From assembly GCA_009823395.1 (NCBI GenBank), contig CM020509.1:9146001-9210000 (forward strand): DNA of 64,000 bases. Reading direction: 5' to 3'. The translations under genes were made by a program, and so were the position numbers. Within the stretch, counting starts at the first letter, position 1, and every line of letters begins with the position of its first letter. This document shows positions 37,501-50,358 of the stretch, one piece after another. Source of the DNA: Thamnaconus septentrionalis. Lineage: Eukaryota; Chordata; Actinopteri; Tetraodontiformes; Monacanthidae. Below the pieces are notes generated by a model. The model saw only the letters and a program-made list of their open reading frames with translations. It searched no databases and was not told the DNA's origin.

Positions 37501-38800
37501 ACTGCTGCCCTCTAGCTCCGCACACTGCTGCTTCTATTTACATTTTAAACACGGCAAAAACTCTCGCTGCACTCGAGGCAGCCGCCACCTGAAGACTCGG
37601 TGCAGTGCAGCCAGAGGGCTCGGCTCAAACTGCTGAGTGACACTTTCTGTATACACGCATAATTAAAAACGTCCTGTTTTTCCCAAAGGCCTTGTGGTGA
37701 AGATCATATCTATTGTCCCCTGGACCATTGCGGTTCCTGTTGACATTCAGCCAGTCTGCAGTTTTGTGGGGAGTTTTTTTTGCAAGCAGAATTGTGGAAA
37801 GCAAAAACATAGAGAATAGAATAGAGATAGACAGTTTTTTTTATGCAGAATGCAGGATGGCTTCATTCTAGTGTGAAATGATGGAAACACTGCAGACACG
37901 ATTTGCTCTGTATTCTGATAGGTTTGGAGCCTGATGAGTTTGCCAGACTCGCACCTCAAAGACGCCGCTTTGGAAATGCGTCATGCATTTAATAAACACC
38001 CGTTTTTGTGAGAGCGTGCAAATTCAATTCATTCCCCTTTCATTTTCATCTGGGAGTTTTTCTGCATCTTTATGTCTGGCTTTCTGCGCCGTCGCCAAAC
38101 CTTCCTGACAGCTCTGGGTGGAACAATCAGTGGCTCTCCAGGGAAGATAGCGAGGTGACTCAGATACGCTGGGAAAACAGGAGATGATGTGCTCGGTGGG
38201 TAGCGCGCTCCAACCTGGCAGCGGCACATTCCCCTCTCCCCATCACCACACTGACTTTTTAAATAAAAGCAGGTGGCTGGAGGTTTTTTTCTTCTTCTTC
38301 TCTCTCTTTCTCTCTCGCTGCTCTCGCCCTGATGTGTTTTTGATCAAATGATTGGTGCGGCCCCCCGAGACCACTGAGCGTGTGAGAAGCCTTGGGCTCA
38401 GATAAGACAGGTATGCTCTTTGTTTGGTGCCGCTATAACGCACACTGTGCAATAACAGGAAAGTCCCTGCTGCTTGAGAATGTCCATATTTACATTTGCC
38501 GAGGAGGTTCAGACACATCACCATATTTTCAGCAGTAAATAGGTGTGTTGTTATGAAATCCCACTGGACGGATGAATTAGACAGCAAAGTGGAAGCTGTT
38601 GAATCTTATGTGTATTTATTTAAACTTTTACATTGTAAAAGGCAGGGAGTATTTTGGAGAAATGCCCATGAGAGTAAACAATTAAAATGTCTCACATTAT
38701 CGCAACATATTTGACGTCGTTCCATGTGTGAAAGAAGTGTTATTTTTACCTTTGCGACATCTTTTCTATCTAGTAGTTTTCACACTCTGCAGGGCTGCTG

Positions 38801-38802
<2 letters not shown>

Positions 38803-38841
<39 letters not shown>

Positions 38842-38859
38842 TCTCTCTTTCTCTCTCCC
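38803..38859. repeat. (CT)n microsatellite
   Basis: About 55 bp of CT with a few T or C interruptions; a shorter TTC/TC tract lies at 38285-38320. Confidence 0.95.
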
Positions 38860-40503
38860 TGGGTCTCTGGATGGTCGGGACTGTTTTCTGCAGATGTTTA
38901 TTCATCATGACACAGCAATGGGGGGATTTGAAAAAACAAAAATAAACATGAGAGACTGCTATCTGGGTGGTTTTTCACTAATTAAATTTTGGTTTTGGGT
39001 GACTGCGCGTGTCCCACATTTTACAGTCATCAATAATTGCAATTATGTTATTTTATGTTTTATGTCGGTCCCGAGTGTCAAGTCCTGCTGTCGTAAAGAA
39101 AAGCCTGGCTGACTATAGTTTGAGAATGACTGAAATGATACTGAATTACGATTTTATAATTGCAGTATAAATTTTCAAATGGTTCACATCTTTGTTCAGA
39201 CTTTGCGGGTTGGAGCAAAACACTGAAGCACCAGTGGGAAACAAATCAGCTGAAGAGATTTAATAACAAGACGTGATTTGGACAGGACAGAAGAGATTTT
39301 TTTACTTTACAACGTGTCCAACTTTTAACATTTGGTTAATAAGCTGGCATTTCAGATAAATGCCTGCAAGTTATTTTGCATGTCTACATAAGAAAAGCCA
39401 GTGCAAGTATTGCGAACATGGGCCATCGTCTGTGGTGTCACGTTCAAAGAGGGCGACCAGATGTCTTCACTGCTAGTTTGGCAAGTTGGTAACAAGACAT
39501 CGCTTCAAGTTGGTGCAAGTGGTGACCACCCATCACCAAATTATCAGGCCAAGATCATTTTTTTATTATCAGTCTTTATTCCACTTTTGATGTGGAAATG
39601 TTTTCTTCTGATAAACCTACCATTTTCAGATGGAATAAATGCAAACTGTGCTTGTCTGTGTTTCACACATTGGATGCAAGTTAATCTTGTTGATATGTAA
39701 CTGTCAGAAAGAGTCAGGTCAAAGCTTTCCAATGTGGATCCTGGATAGTTCAGACTTGAAATTCCGTCAGTCCAACTGCCTTGGAAGATATCATGGCGTG
39801 CCGACTATCTAAGTTTGAGTCCACATAGTCTGCACACAACACTTTGATAGTCAAGTCCATTTTTGCAAAAGGTGCAAAGACAACAAACACACAAATGCAT
39901 GGTTAAAATCTTTGTTTGAAGTCAAATGAATCATGGCTATCAGTTGTAACTCTAACCCCCTTCTGTTCAAACATCTCTGCTTCCTTCAGTGCTCAAACAA
40001 GGACAGCGCTGCATGCAACAGCCCAAGGGCAAACAAAGATGGGGGCTGGGTGGACAAAACTTTGGTGTGGGCCATCTGTGTGCTATTTAATCCAGTCCCA
40101 GCAGTCATGGCTGCTTAATTCAAAAACTGTCAGAGAGTGTCATTAGGTGCAGCCATTTAAAAGCTTCAGATTTCATTAGCCACAGGAAGGGCCACATTAC
40201 CCCTCAGGATTAATGTCAGGTCTTGTGGTTCAGCACTAGCAGCAGTGGACGACACTAATGCGGCTGGGTTGACCCCCTTGTTTGAAAACACCTCAACTCA
40301 TTAGGAATTATGTAGCGCGCCGGAGCAGCCCCTTAAATAGCCGGTGAGTTATGGACATTTTGTACCAGCAGAATTCCTTTTACACCTCAAAGAAGAAGAA
40401 ATATTAAAAAAAAAAAACAAAGATCGCCCACCACTTCCTGACAGACTGAGCTCTAAATCTCCAGCATGACGGGAGCCAAATGTTTTTGGTCCTGATTTTT
40501 TAG

Positions 40504-40930
40504 AGGTCCTACATTATGCAGAAGGCACTTTGGCGATGTTTGGCTTTTCAATGATAATATGTCTTTAACTTGATTCTAAATTCCAAAGTAATGAGTAATT
40601 GCTACTTTTGCTTTTTTTACTCCCCAGGAAATACGTGCTAGAAAGTGTGTATCTTGAGTTTTTCCTGGTGAGGTCAGTGACAACACTGACCCAGCCATGT
40701 GTTGGCTCAGCCCTCAGACTCTCTGAGTCAGAAGACCATCGCTACCCAAACTAGGTGAACGCCCAAACAAAGCATCAGTTATAGCAGGAAGCTGAAGGTT
40801 GCAAACAGAGGGCTAAATATGGTGATTTTGTAAAAAATATTTGTCGTATTTTTTGGACAATTAATCATGCAAGACTGCTTAACTGTTCTCAGGAATGAAA
40901 AGCAAAGATGTAAAAATAGCTATCATATGT
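40504..40930 (+). repeat. Dispersed repeat family, copy C
   Basis: The left end AGGTCCTACATTATGCAG resembles the left end of copy B. The core at 40799-40820 reads TTGCAAACAGAGGGCTAAAT. The right limit near TATCATATG (about 40922-40930) is approximate. It is longer than copy B, so one of them has an insertion or deletion. Confidence 0.5.
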
Positions 40931-41701
40931 TTTTTATGTATATTTTAATCTTCACTGCTCCGCTGACGAAAGTACTGGCTATAATAACAGAATGAAGATG
41001 AAATTAATTCTCAGTTTGCCTCGTTGCTGCCTTGTCAGTGTCCCCCTCAAAATAAAGGCCCAGCAAAACATCCGTTTTTGCAGTAAAGCAGCACAAAGTA
41101 TTTTTGGGTCGTAAACCAGACTCTCTAAAAAAGCAATTTTCTGAATTTCTTTATTGCAGTAGTAGTTCATAGTTTTTCTTTATTATTTTGGCTCATTAAG
41201 TGTCAACACTGGGATCCAAGATGGAAAAGAAGGTTTGCTGACGATGTGGTGATGTAGATGTGTGCATGCTATGACGGCAGGAAGGATCCTGACAGGAAGC
41301 GGCCGCTCACTATCTCCAGCTGAGTCACAGCGCAGCGAGACTCCCGTGAAATGATAATGGCGAGCCGAGTCACCGCTCTTCCTGGCAACACGGGTTCTTC
41401 TTCTCCAGCCAATCGCCTCGTCCCATATCCTCCATTTTCTCCCAAGTCTGGAATTTTCAGCAGTTTCATTTCCTCGCGACCGCTTCCAATATCGTACTCA
41501 ACCTCCCGCGTTTAATAACAAACATGAAACTGTCAGCCGCAGCGGCGGCGGCGGGGCGAACTGGGGACGTAATCGAGCGACGTGCGGCACCGGCTGCAAT
41601 TTTTGCTACATCATGCTGACACCCTGCCAAGGCCGGAGGCGGCAAATGTAATACACTCTGTCCTCCTGAGGGGCCAGCGGCACTATTTGTTGGGGAAGGC
41701 G

Positions 41702-41725
41702 GGAGGAGGAGGAGGAGGAGGAGGG
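41702..41725. repeat. (GGA)n trinucleotide repeat
   Basis: Seven to eight GGA units; creates a leucine run in a minus-strand frame that is not a gene. Confidence 0.9.
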
Positions 41726-44700
41726 TAGTCAGGGAGCCTCTGTGCTTCATCACGTAGCCATTCATCACAATGTCACCCAATTGCATGCGTGTCGGGCTTG
41801 TGTGCGTGTCACCAGGTGTGCGAGCAGCCTGGATCTTTGCTTCATCAAGAAGTGATCACAACCAGCCCGTGATTCACGGTGTGGTCTGCATGTCACGCTT
41901 TTACACACGCTAAAGCCCCAGAAGCCGGCATCTTAAGGGTGAAATTTATACCCCTGCCCTAATGCACGAGTGGGATCTGTTTCCTTGGCGCAGTCCAGAC
42001 TCTCCCGAGCCCCCTGACATTCATCACGAGGCAACAACACTACGAATGTTTGAAAGACGCCTCGGACTCCGCTCCCTTTCATCCTGCGACCTTGGCTTGG
42101 ATCCTGCGGAGGGTTGTTCAGCGTCAGTCACCAGAGGGTTGGACCTTTGTGGACTTGCTGCAGCAGCACAATAATGCTGACTTAGCAGTAGCAGTAGTTA
42201 TTTTTTTTTTTTCTTTTCTTTTCTTTTTTGGCACTGCAATTAACGCTTTGTTTAATGCTCTCTCTTTGATGCGGCGGTAAGCTCCAAGGTAAGAACATAA
42301 TCTTTAAAGTGGGATCGGGGCATCTCTGTTTAATGCCCTTTATTACGCAAGTGCAGCTCGGCCAGTTTCTGTGCCACGGCGGAAGATCTTGGAAAGACTT
42401 GAGGGGAAATCTTAAGCACGTGACTTAGCAGCAGCCATAAATCTCACCAACCAAATACAAAGAGATTTTTTAGATTTCTTTTTTGAAGGGGCCAATGAAA
42501 GATTTGTTTTGTATTCATCAGCAGCGTTCTCATTTGAAACCAAAGGGTTTTTATTCAATGCAACAGAAACCCAAAGTTCTGGCTCTGGACGACGTGTCAC
42601 GGTGGGAACCAGGCGTGACTGTGGTTTCTGCAATGACACTGTTTGGAAGCATATGTCAGGAAGTGGGACAGCGGACCAATTGGCCACAGCATCTGGCTCT
42701 ACTCTCCTCGTACCGACTTAGAATTCTACACATTGGGAGAACACCCAGCTAACATGCTGGGTGTAAAAGTAGAAAACTTTGTTTGGCTGCTTATATGGTC
42801 TGAAATAGTTTTGACTTTTTTGACAAATGAGAATCCTGACAATGACATACAGCAAATCACTGAAGAACAATGACTTGAGTTCATTTCCTGGGCGTGAACC
42901 CCAGACCCCAACCCCGATCCTGACCTGCACCCAAACACAACATTCACTCTGTCCCCACAAACCTCATGATTTACCTCACGGGGGTTGTTTTTTTTTTTGT
43001 CCCCAGAAGGGCAGTGGGTGCAGACAATGTGACTTTGTTGGTAGATTTATGTCCCCACATTGTGAGCATTGCATTTACACACTTAGATCCTGCAGGGCAG
43101 CAGAGAAAGCGTTAGAGAATAAGAAGAAAATCTTGTTCAACGTTCATTTTGCTGTTCTTAGTGACATACAATCAGTATCTATATTTTTTTTACATCTCTT
43201 AAGCTTTGATTCTTGATGGAAATTAATGTCTCTGGTCAATCATGAAGACATAAAAAGTTACAGCCATTTTCTGTCCTTTATTTATCATCCTTGACATCAT
43301 TTACTAATACCGTACTACTAAGCTTGACATCCTTTACTCGTGAAAACAGCATCTAGCTCCCTGTTTACTGCTTCTCACATATAGAGTGGGCTTTTCTTAT
43401 TTGCCACATAAACCATCCAGGCAGTACAGACGTATTTTTAGTAACGTTGGCAATCAATGTCAGAAATTGAACATAACAAACACAAAAACAACATAAATTT
43501 TATTTACAGCTTTATTTTTCCCTTTTTTGTGGTGTTAAAAATGTAAAGGTAGCTAAAAGTAGTGCTGATAATGTGATCTGTGCTGCCAGTGATTTATTAT
43601 TTTTAAGGTCTTTGACAAAATGAGAGGAAACTTTGTTGTGAACGGAAAAGACCTTGACCCACTTTAATAAAACAAAGCTGTGCGGAGGGGGAAACAACAT
43701 GGGATAATTGCAAATGTAGGTGAGAAGGGAAGAAGTACGTACATAAAGAAACAATGCTGTGATTGTTTTTGTATATTTTGAATTTTTTTTTTTTCGGTGT
43801 CCGTCTCAAGGAGGCTGCTGACGCCTCAGTGGAAAAATAGCACTGATGACTGCACTTAGGTGTTGGTAGCTCGCAGAGTTCTCCCTCCCCAGTGCATCGT
43901 TTGGAGCTGCGCTGTATGCAGCCGCAGCAGAGACTCCAATTACTGACCAAGTCCCAGCTGACTGGCTTCTAACTGTGACCAGCCAGTCAGGAAAAGGCAG
44001 CGAGGGCGAGAGGAAGAAAGAGGCTAAAGTGGAGACGATAAAGCACTCACACTTGGACATTTTATTATAATGGATGATCAGCTGAGTTACTGTGTTATTT
44101 TAGAATGGTGAGAGATTAAGTTGACCACATTTTAAAATGAAAAATAAAGCACATTGAGAAATTATCCCAAAAACATTTTTTCAGGATTTTTGTCTTGGTT
44201 TGGCTCCTGCCTCATTATGACCTCATGCCAAACACCTGGCTTCCTGCTCTGGAGCTGATTGGTGTGTTTGCTCCGCCCTCACGGTGAACACTGATTGGCA
44301 GCTGTGCATTTGGAGAACCTGCGGCCAGTTGCTAATCAAGGCAGACAGGATAAGAACGCAGTGCAGAGGGAGAGCGGCTGCTTTCATGCCTGGCTGTTGT
44401 GTTGCGCCGTCCTCCTGCGTTTGTCATTATTGGAGGAATTTGTGCATTAAGGGCCAGCTGTGTTTCTCTTTATTTTCTGTCTTTGCAAAAGCTGAGCCAG
44501 TCTTTAGCCTGAGAATGAAGGTGCTATTCCATGTACTGTTTTGCATCACTGAACATAGGAGTTGGATGATTTACTTTTTCCTTTTTTTGGCAGCTTCTTA
44601 TTAAAATCTTTTTTTTTGTTTGTTTCTGGCTCCTCCATGTTCTCATATTGTATTGATTTGGCAGCACCAGTTCTGTTGGGTTTTCCCCTACTTTTGCTCA

Positions 44701-46331
44701 ACTAAAGTCAAGTTTAATTTTTTGTTTGAAGTTCCAATCAGTTGTATGTTCCCACCTTTGATTGAGTGTGATCATAATTTATCATAAAATGGGAAAAGAA
44801 ATGTGAGTTCTTCTAAACTTTGGCCTGGTTTTGAGATCATGAAACGTCAAATCAATCGACCAAATTAAGGTGGTGCTAGCTGTTTCTGTTTCCATAATGA
44901 ATTGCAAACATGGTGACGCACAAGTTGCACATACAAGCAAAGCAGAAAGCTCCAGTGATAATAAACCAACAGTGTTTTTCTTCTGGATCATGTTCCATAA
45001 CTTTGGAAGAGACATCAAATGTTAACAGAAGCCATAACTTCTGACGTCAGTTTCAGTGTTTGTCTTCACAGGGGTAATTTTCCCCTCTAGTTTATATATT
45101 CAACATTAGATTTGGAAGCATTAGAGAACCCCGACTAAACATTGTCAAACATCTTATGATGTGCTGAATCCCAAACCTGCAGAAATATAATTTTGAGTAA
45201 TGATTTCAGACAAAAAAAAAAAAAAAACTTTCAGCAGAAACTGGTCCTCCCTTAGGTGAGGTCATTCACATTCCCAAAATACAATTATAATGTGGAAATG
45301 TGGAATGTGAATAAATTCCACTTCAATTGCCTCCATCCACACGAATGACTGAATTCTAACATTGGAATTGCATCAAGCATCAAGCGGCTCCTCCTCCGAA
45401 TTAAATTGTGGTGGGATTAATTTACCAAAAAAGCTGCTTTAAAGTAGGGCATTTCTGGAGTGGCCCTGTGCACCAGCGCTGCCAACGTCCAGCACAGTTT
45501 ATCATCATGTGCACTGGCGCAGCAGCAGAAGATAGGCAGCTCTTTGTTCACCAGTTGGAGCGGCTCCAGACGCCTGCTACATAGGATGTTCTTCGATAAT
45601 CCACCCGTGAGAAGCTGATTTATGACCTGCATTAAGGTTCTGACTGAACTTCCTAACAGGAGTCGTTAACCGGAACAGGGCTGCGCACACATGCACACAC
45701 AGAGGCTAAAATAACAGTTTAGATTCATGCCGTTTCTGCAATGAGCACGAATTAGATTTGCATGCAGAACGTTTCCGCAGACTTTATTCCTGACGGTGCG
45801 CTTGCTTATTTCTTCACACGTAAGAGGCAAATAGACTTTTAAGAGGCTCAGCAGCAATAACAGCTGGAGGCCAGAGTGAGATGTTACTCATGGAGTACGT
45901 GCAGAAGAGCGCGCGGCGTGGAAGAGAAGTGAAAAAGTGAGTGAGTAGCGGGTGAGATAATAGTGCCGTCTTGGAGGCGCTCCACATGTTTGCGCCACGT
46001 AGGAGTAGCGAAGCACTAAAACACCACTTGCCATGAAAAATGGGATGAGAAAATGATTCAGCGGCTGCAAAACAAAACCAATTATCTGCAGGGTAGCGGG
46101 CCAAAGAGCAGCTGCTGCGCGCTGTAAAAGAAAACAGGGGAGCGTCATTTTTTAAGTGTCACCGAGCTCTTGAGGGAGCTCAACAACTTTCACTTCGGAA
46201 CTCCTCCTCTTCTCCCGCTGCCGTGTGACGTGATATCATGTTTCCCGGGACGGGGGAGCGTGCACACCCGGGAGGAAAGAGGGATAAAATGGATGTGACA
46301 CCGAAGAAGGAATAATCTGTTCCCTCACGAT

Positions 46332-46432
46332 GACACACACACACACACACACATGCGTAACAAGTGGTAGATCAGGGAAGCAGGGAGGTAGATGACGTGT
46401 AGCTGTGTGTGTGTGCGTGTGCGTGTGTGTGT
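46332..46432. repeat. (CA)n and (GT)n microsatellite pair
   Basis: A CA run (46332-46353) and an interrupted GT run (46404-46432) face each other 50 bp apart, so the strands can pair as an imperfect inverted repeat. Confidence 0.9.
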
Positions 46433-46959
46433 TTGCACTTCCGCTTAAGAGGTAGAAAGGGCAGCTGGTTCACTCATCACTCCTCTGCAGCGTCTTGGGC
46501 TTTTGACATCTCCAGGGAAACATTGTCGCTGCTGGAAACCACTGTTCTCTGAGCTGAACTGCTTAAAAAACTGCATTCTGAATCTCCCAGTGTAGCACAA
46601 GCATTTTTTCTTTCTAAATACTCATTTAACAAGATGACAGAATACATAATTCAGTGCAGTAAAATGCACCACATGTGTTTCTTTAATGAGGCTTTGATAA
46701 CTGGAACCATTTTGATCACTATGGCTTTCTTAATATATTTCGAGTTTTGGTTTTTATTGGCCAAAATTGTTCTTTGGCTTTAAATGCTGATTTCATCAGC
46801 AGTAGCTGGCCTTATTTTGCAATGTCCGTGAGCTCCTCAGAGTCAATTGTTGGCTTCTTTGGTTTGGTTCCAGTTCTTACAAAATGTGCATGTCACAAAG
46901 GGCACTGTAAAGTTCTCTGTAACCTCAGACCACCTTTTTCCCTTTCAAGGACAAACTAA

Positions 46960-47060
46960 GCCTCAGAAAGCTAAAACTGGACATTTTTGCTGGAGGATGT
47001 AAACAGCGGGCTAAATATGTGTGTTTACTTGAGCGCTGTAGAGTTTGTCATGTGAGGCTG
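46960..47060 (+). repeat. Dispersed repeat family, copy D (partial)
   Basis: The core at 46999-47018 reads TGTAAACAGCGGGCTAAATA, and the flanks (AAAACTGGACATTTTTG before, CTGTAGAG after) align with copy B. The terminal ends are not recognisable. Confidence 0.5.
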
Positions 47061-48333
47061 CCTATCTCCAGTTGGCCTTTTTTCAAAAGCTGAATGAACT
47101 GATTTACAAGAACTTTAATAGTGTTTTGCTTTTACATCACTTGCAATAAGTGGCAGCGACGGGGAATTCTTGGCTTCGCTTCTACACAGCTGTTGCTGTA
47201 TTGGCCGCAACTCTTTGCCTGCTGTTTGACTGTTTGGGAAGGCTGCACTCAAAACATTGTTTGATCATTTTTTTCATGAAGCAGTCTATTAATAGTTTAT
47301 CCCCTGGTGCATCTGTTATGTTGAATTGAAAATTCAAACAGTAACAGTAACAGAGCTTACACTGCTTGTTATCAAAATCCCTCTGTGCATTTGGGCTTGA
47401 GTAATGTAAAACTCATAAAATGTTTCTCTTTTTTTGTTACAAAAAAAAAAAAAAAAAGGATGCTTGATAATCTTAGGCTTTACAAAGTTAATGCTGCTTC
47501 ATTACAATACATTACAATATACTGTATATACATTTCTAAAAATACAAAAATTGATTGTGGAAAGTAAAGGTTGCAAAACATATATTGAGGTCAAACCATT
47601 TATGTATAAACAGCAGAATTTGTTCCAAAACAAACAAACAAACAGTCAAAAAACTCTCAATTCTTAATTTACTTTTATTTTGAAGGCATTTCATTCAGGT
47701 TAATCAGCGGCTTTAATGAGCGAGCAGTGAGTCTATGCTGATTGCAGGAAGGATGACACACTTTTCTTCCTCGCCTTTTGGATTCCTGCCCACTTATCTC
47801 CGCCTGGTCCACATCTGCACTTAACACGATACGAGACCTGTGGTTTTTCACTCCCACGTCATTTGGTAGCACTTTGATAATAGACTTGTCATCTTCCTGC
47901 AAGCCTTGCTTTTCTTAAAAGGTTCAAACTCTCCATTGCCCAGAGGTCCAACATTCCCAGACCTTTTTTTTTCCTTTCGCTTTCCCCAGGAATGATAAAT
48001 TAGGACTTTGCTTTTAGAGAACTAAATGACCGACGCAAAAGGAGATTTATTTTCAGGATGTTTTACTTCATGCCTTTGTGAGCTGAGAACATACTGTGGA
48101 CACTTTGAAAAAAAGAAAAGAAAAATCCTCTCTGGGGTGTGTTGCGTATTCGCTGGCTGATTTGAGGAGGCAGGGCAGGTACAGCATCTGAGTTTGATTG
48201 ACCTGCTGAGGTTCGCACTCTGTCTGTTGTCGGTGCATTTTCTCCAAGAGATAAAAACAGACTATTGGCTCCTCACGCATGGCTAACTCAGATCCATCAC
48301 AACAACTTCGCCCCTCCGCGCCTGCCATGCTGC

Positions 48334-48371
<38 letters not shown>
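48334..48371. repeat. (GT)n microsatellite
   Basis: Nineteen uninterrupted GT units. Confidence 0.95.
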
Positions 48372-48372
<1 letters not shown>

Positions 48373-48788
48373 TATGGCGTGGGAGACGAGGGAGTGATGG
48401 GCTAGAAGTGACACCTGACCTCTGAGGCAGTTGAGGATTAATGGCCACGATAGGTGAGCTCCTCTGGAGAGGATGTGGCTGGGTAATAAGGACTTCCACC
48501 CGCCACTGTGCATCCATCTATCTGCCTCCTCCTGAATCTGAACTCCCGTTTCTGGAGCTCAGAGGACGTTAGTTTCCTGAGACAGGCAATATAAAGAGTT
48601 TTGACTTGTTAGACTGCACACACTACTACAAGGAAAGTACTTTTTTACTAAAACCACACGTAAGAAAGTTCACTCATCCACCTTTTCAAGCTCCAATCTA
48701 AAGAGTTGTTACCTTATCTTACAGTTGAAGCAGGAAGCCACTGCTGCACGCTCACCGTGTAAATGACAGAAGAAGACGAATACAGGAA

Positions 48789-48970
48789 GTGAGTGTAAGC
48801 CCAGCTGTCGCTAAAGAGATTAGCTCGGATGCTTTGGTGGCAGCTGTCCTGTCAGAGCTGGACGACATTATCGCATTTGAAAAAGAACAAATAGCGTCAC
48901 TGGAGGGTTTTTCCTGGGTGGAAAAGACATTTTCACGTTTTGTCCATACACTTGCCTCGGCAAAGCTTTA
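48789..48970 (+). pseudogene. Degraded helicase-like (RecQ-type) fragment
   Basis: The first 40 or so codons read like the start of a helicase domain (SSDALVAAVLSELDDIIAF, then KEQIASLEGF). A one-base frame change near 48910 reveals FFLGGKDIFTFCPYTCLGKAL in the next frame. This resembles the segment leading into the Walker A motif of multi-copy RecQ-like helicase sequences in fish (GGKDVF, then PTGFGKSL), with the loop damaged. There is no ATG start and no downstream helicase motif, so I read it as a broken fragment carried by a repeat. Resemblance is from memory and unchecked. Confidence 0.35.
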
Positions 48971-50326
48971 GTTAGGATTGTGGTGTGAAGGCCTTGCAAG
49001 GGGGTGGTAGCGAAAAATACTGCCCCTCGTACAAACACCAGGCCTGTTGCTAACTCACTTAATCGGCAAAGAAAAATTTCTGATTGGTCCTTTTCATTTG
49101 TTATGGACACAATTAGCATGTTTTTTTTTCTTTTTTGTGAAAAGGCCGCCCCCTTCAAAATGTTTTCCATTGGCTCTCCCCCAAAATGGATATGCAAAAT
49201 AATTCCAGCAGATTTGGGAAGCATTCCACCTGGAATGTCAGGTAGAGTCCTGGGCACTTTTGGTGGTCTGAGTTAGAGGAAAGTTTTTATTCATTTTTTT
49301 TCTTAGGCAAAGACGCCACCACCAACCAGCGTGACCATTTACACCAGAGAGGTTGAGACATACAAGACCCCAGCAGGGATTCAGTCAAGGTCCAGAAGAA
49401 AGCGAAACGTAGAAAATTTTACTGGGATATTGTGACATTGTACACCCTGGGCGCGTCTGAAAGCGTTCAAACATCGGCCTGCAAGTGAAAGCGACAGCTA
49501 CAAATGTGAGTCAGACGCACGAGGAGACTCTCTTATCCTTTCCACCTCCGAGGGGTTAATACAAACATGGAAACAAATCCAGAACACGCCAGCATGACAC
49601 ACGTTTGTTTTTTTTTCAATAGGATCATTTGAATTTGTTCTTCAAGCAAATTATTTCTGTCGTGTTGGAGGATGATGTTCCAGGGGGAGGTTTTCAGACT
49701 CTGTTCTGTGAGTCATGTACTTGCACGGCACGACATGACCAACTGGTCAAGAAATTTGGGACAACAAATTTCCTCTCACTCATTTCATGACGCTCCACCA
49801 CCATTATTGGACAAGGAAATTCTAATTACTATTACTACTATTCCACAGTCTGCAGGGGAAATTGACTCACTACTGATGAGCAAGTGACTCAATGAAAGGA
49901 GCCTATATTGTCAGGCTATGGAGTTGAAGGTATTTGTCATATGCAGTGAGGCAGAAGGCACTCAGTGATGAAGACGATGATAGAAAAATCCTGATTTTCT
50001 CAGTGAAATAGTCATACCAGCTTGATTGGTTGGTTGAAGATTGATTGTTTGGTTGGTAGTTATTGGGTTCCCTGACAAGCCTGCCCACTTACATGTTGAC
50101 AATAGAGACAATGAAACTACCTGTAAAAAGATATGGATTTTCCACAGGTATTTTCAAGGAAAAGGCATTGAATTTCAAAAAATAATGTGTGAAAATATCA
50201 GAGAGAAGAAGTAAGAAAACAGTCTGCTAATATTGTGAAGCTTTTCTCCAAATAAACATGTCGTGGTGCAGAAATTCTAATCCACCCACTCCACAGGCTG
50301 AAAATGTCTTTGATTGAAACTAACGA

Positions 50327-50328
<2 letters not shown>

Positions 50329-50355
<27 letters not shown>
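50329..50355. repeat. Poly-A run
   Basis: Twenty-seven consecutive A. No retroelement body was recognised upstream. Confidence 0.95.

Positions 50356-50358
<3 letters not shown>

Larger units (their letters stand above)
33777..48700. other. Intergenic DNA, no gene seen
   Basis: Fifteen kilobases without a recognisable exon. Contents noted: a possible small membrane-protein frame (34278-34547), microsatellites, and repeat-family copies C and D. Frames longer than 100 codons here are low-complexity or lack any family resemblance. Confidence 0.55.

Noticed and set aside
46332..46432. CA and GT runs facing each other as a functional hairpin
   Set aside because: Opposed CA and GT microsatellites pair trivially; nothing suggests function.
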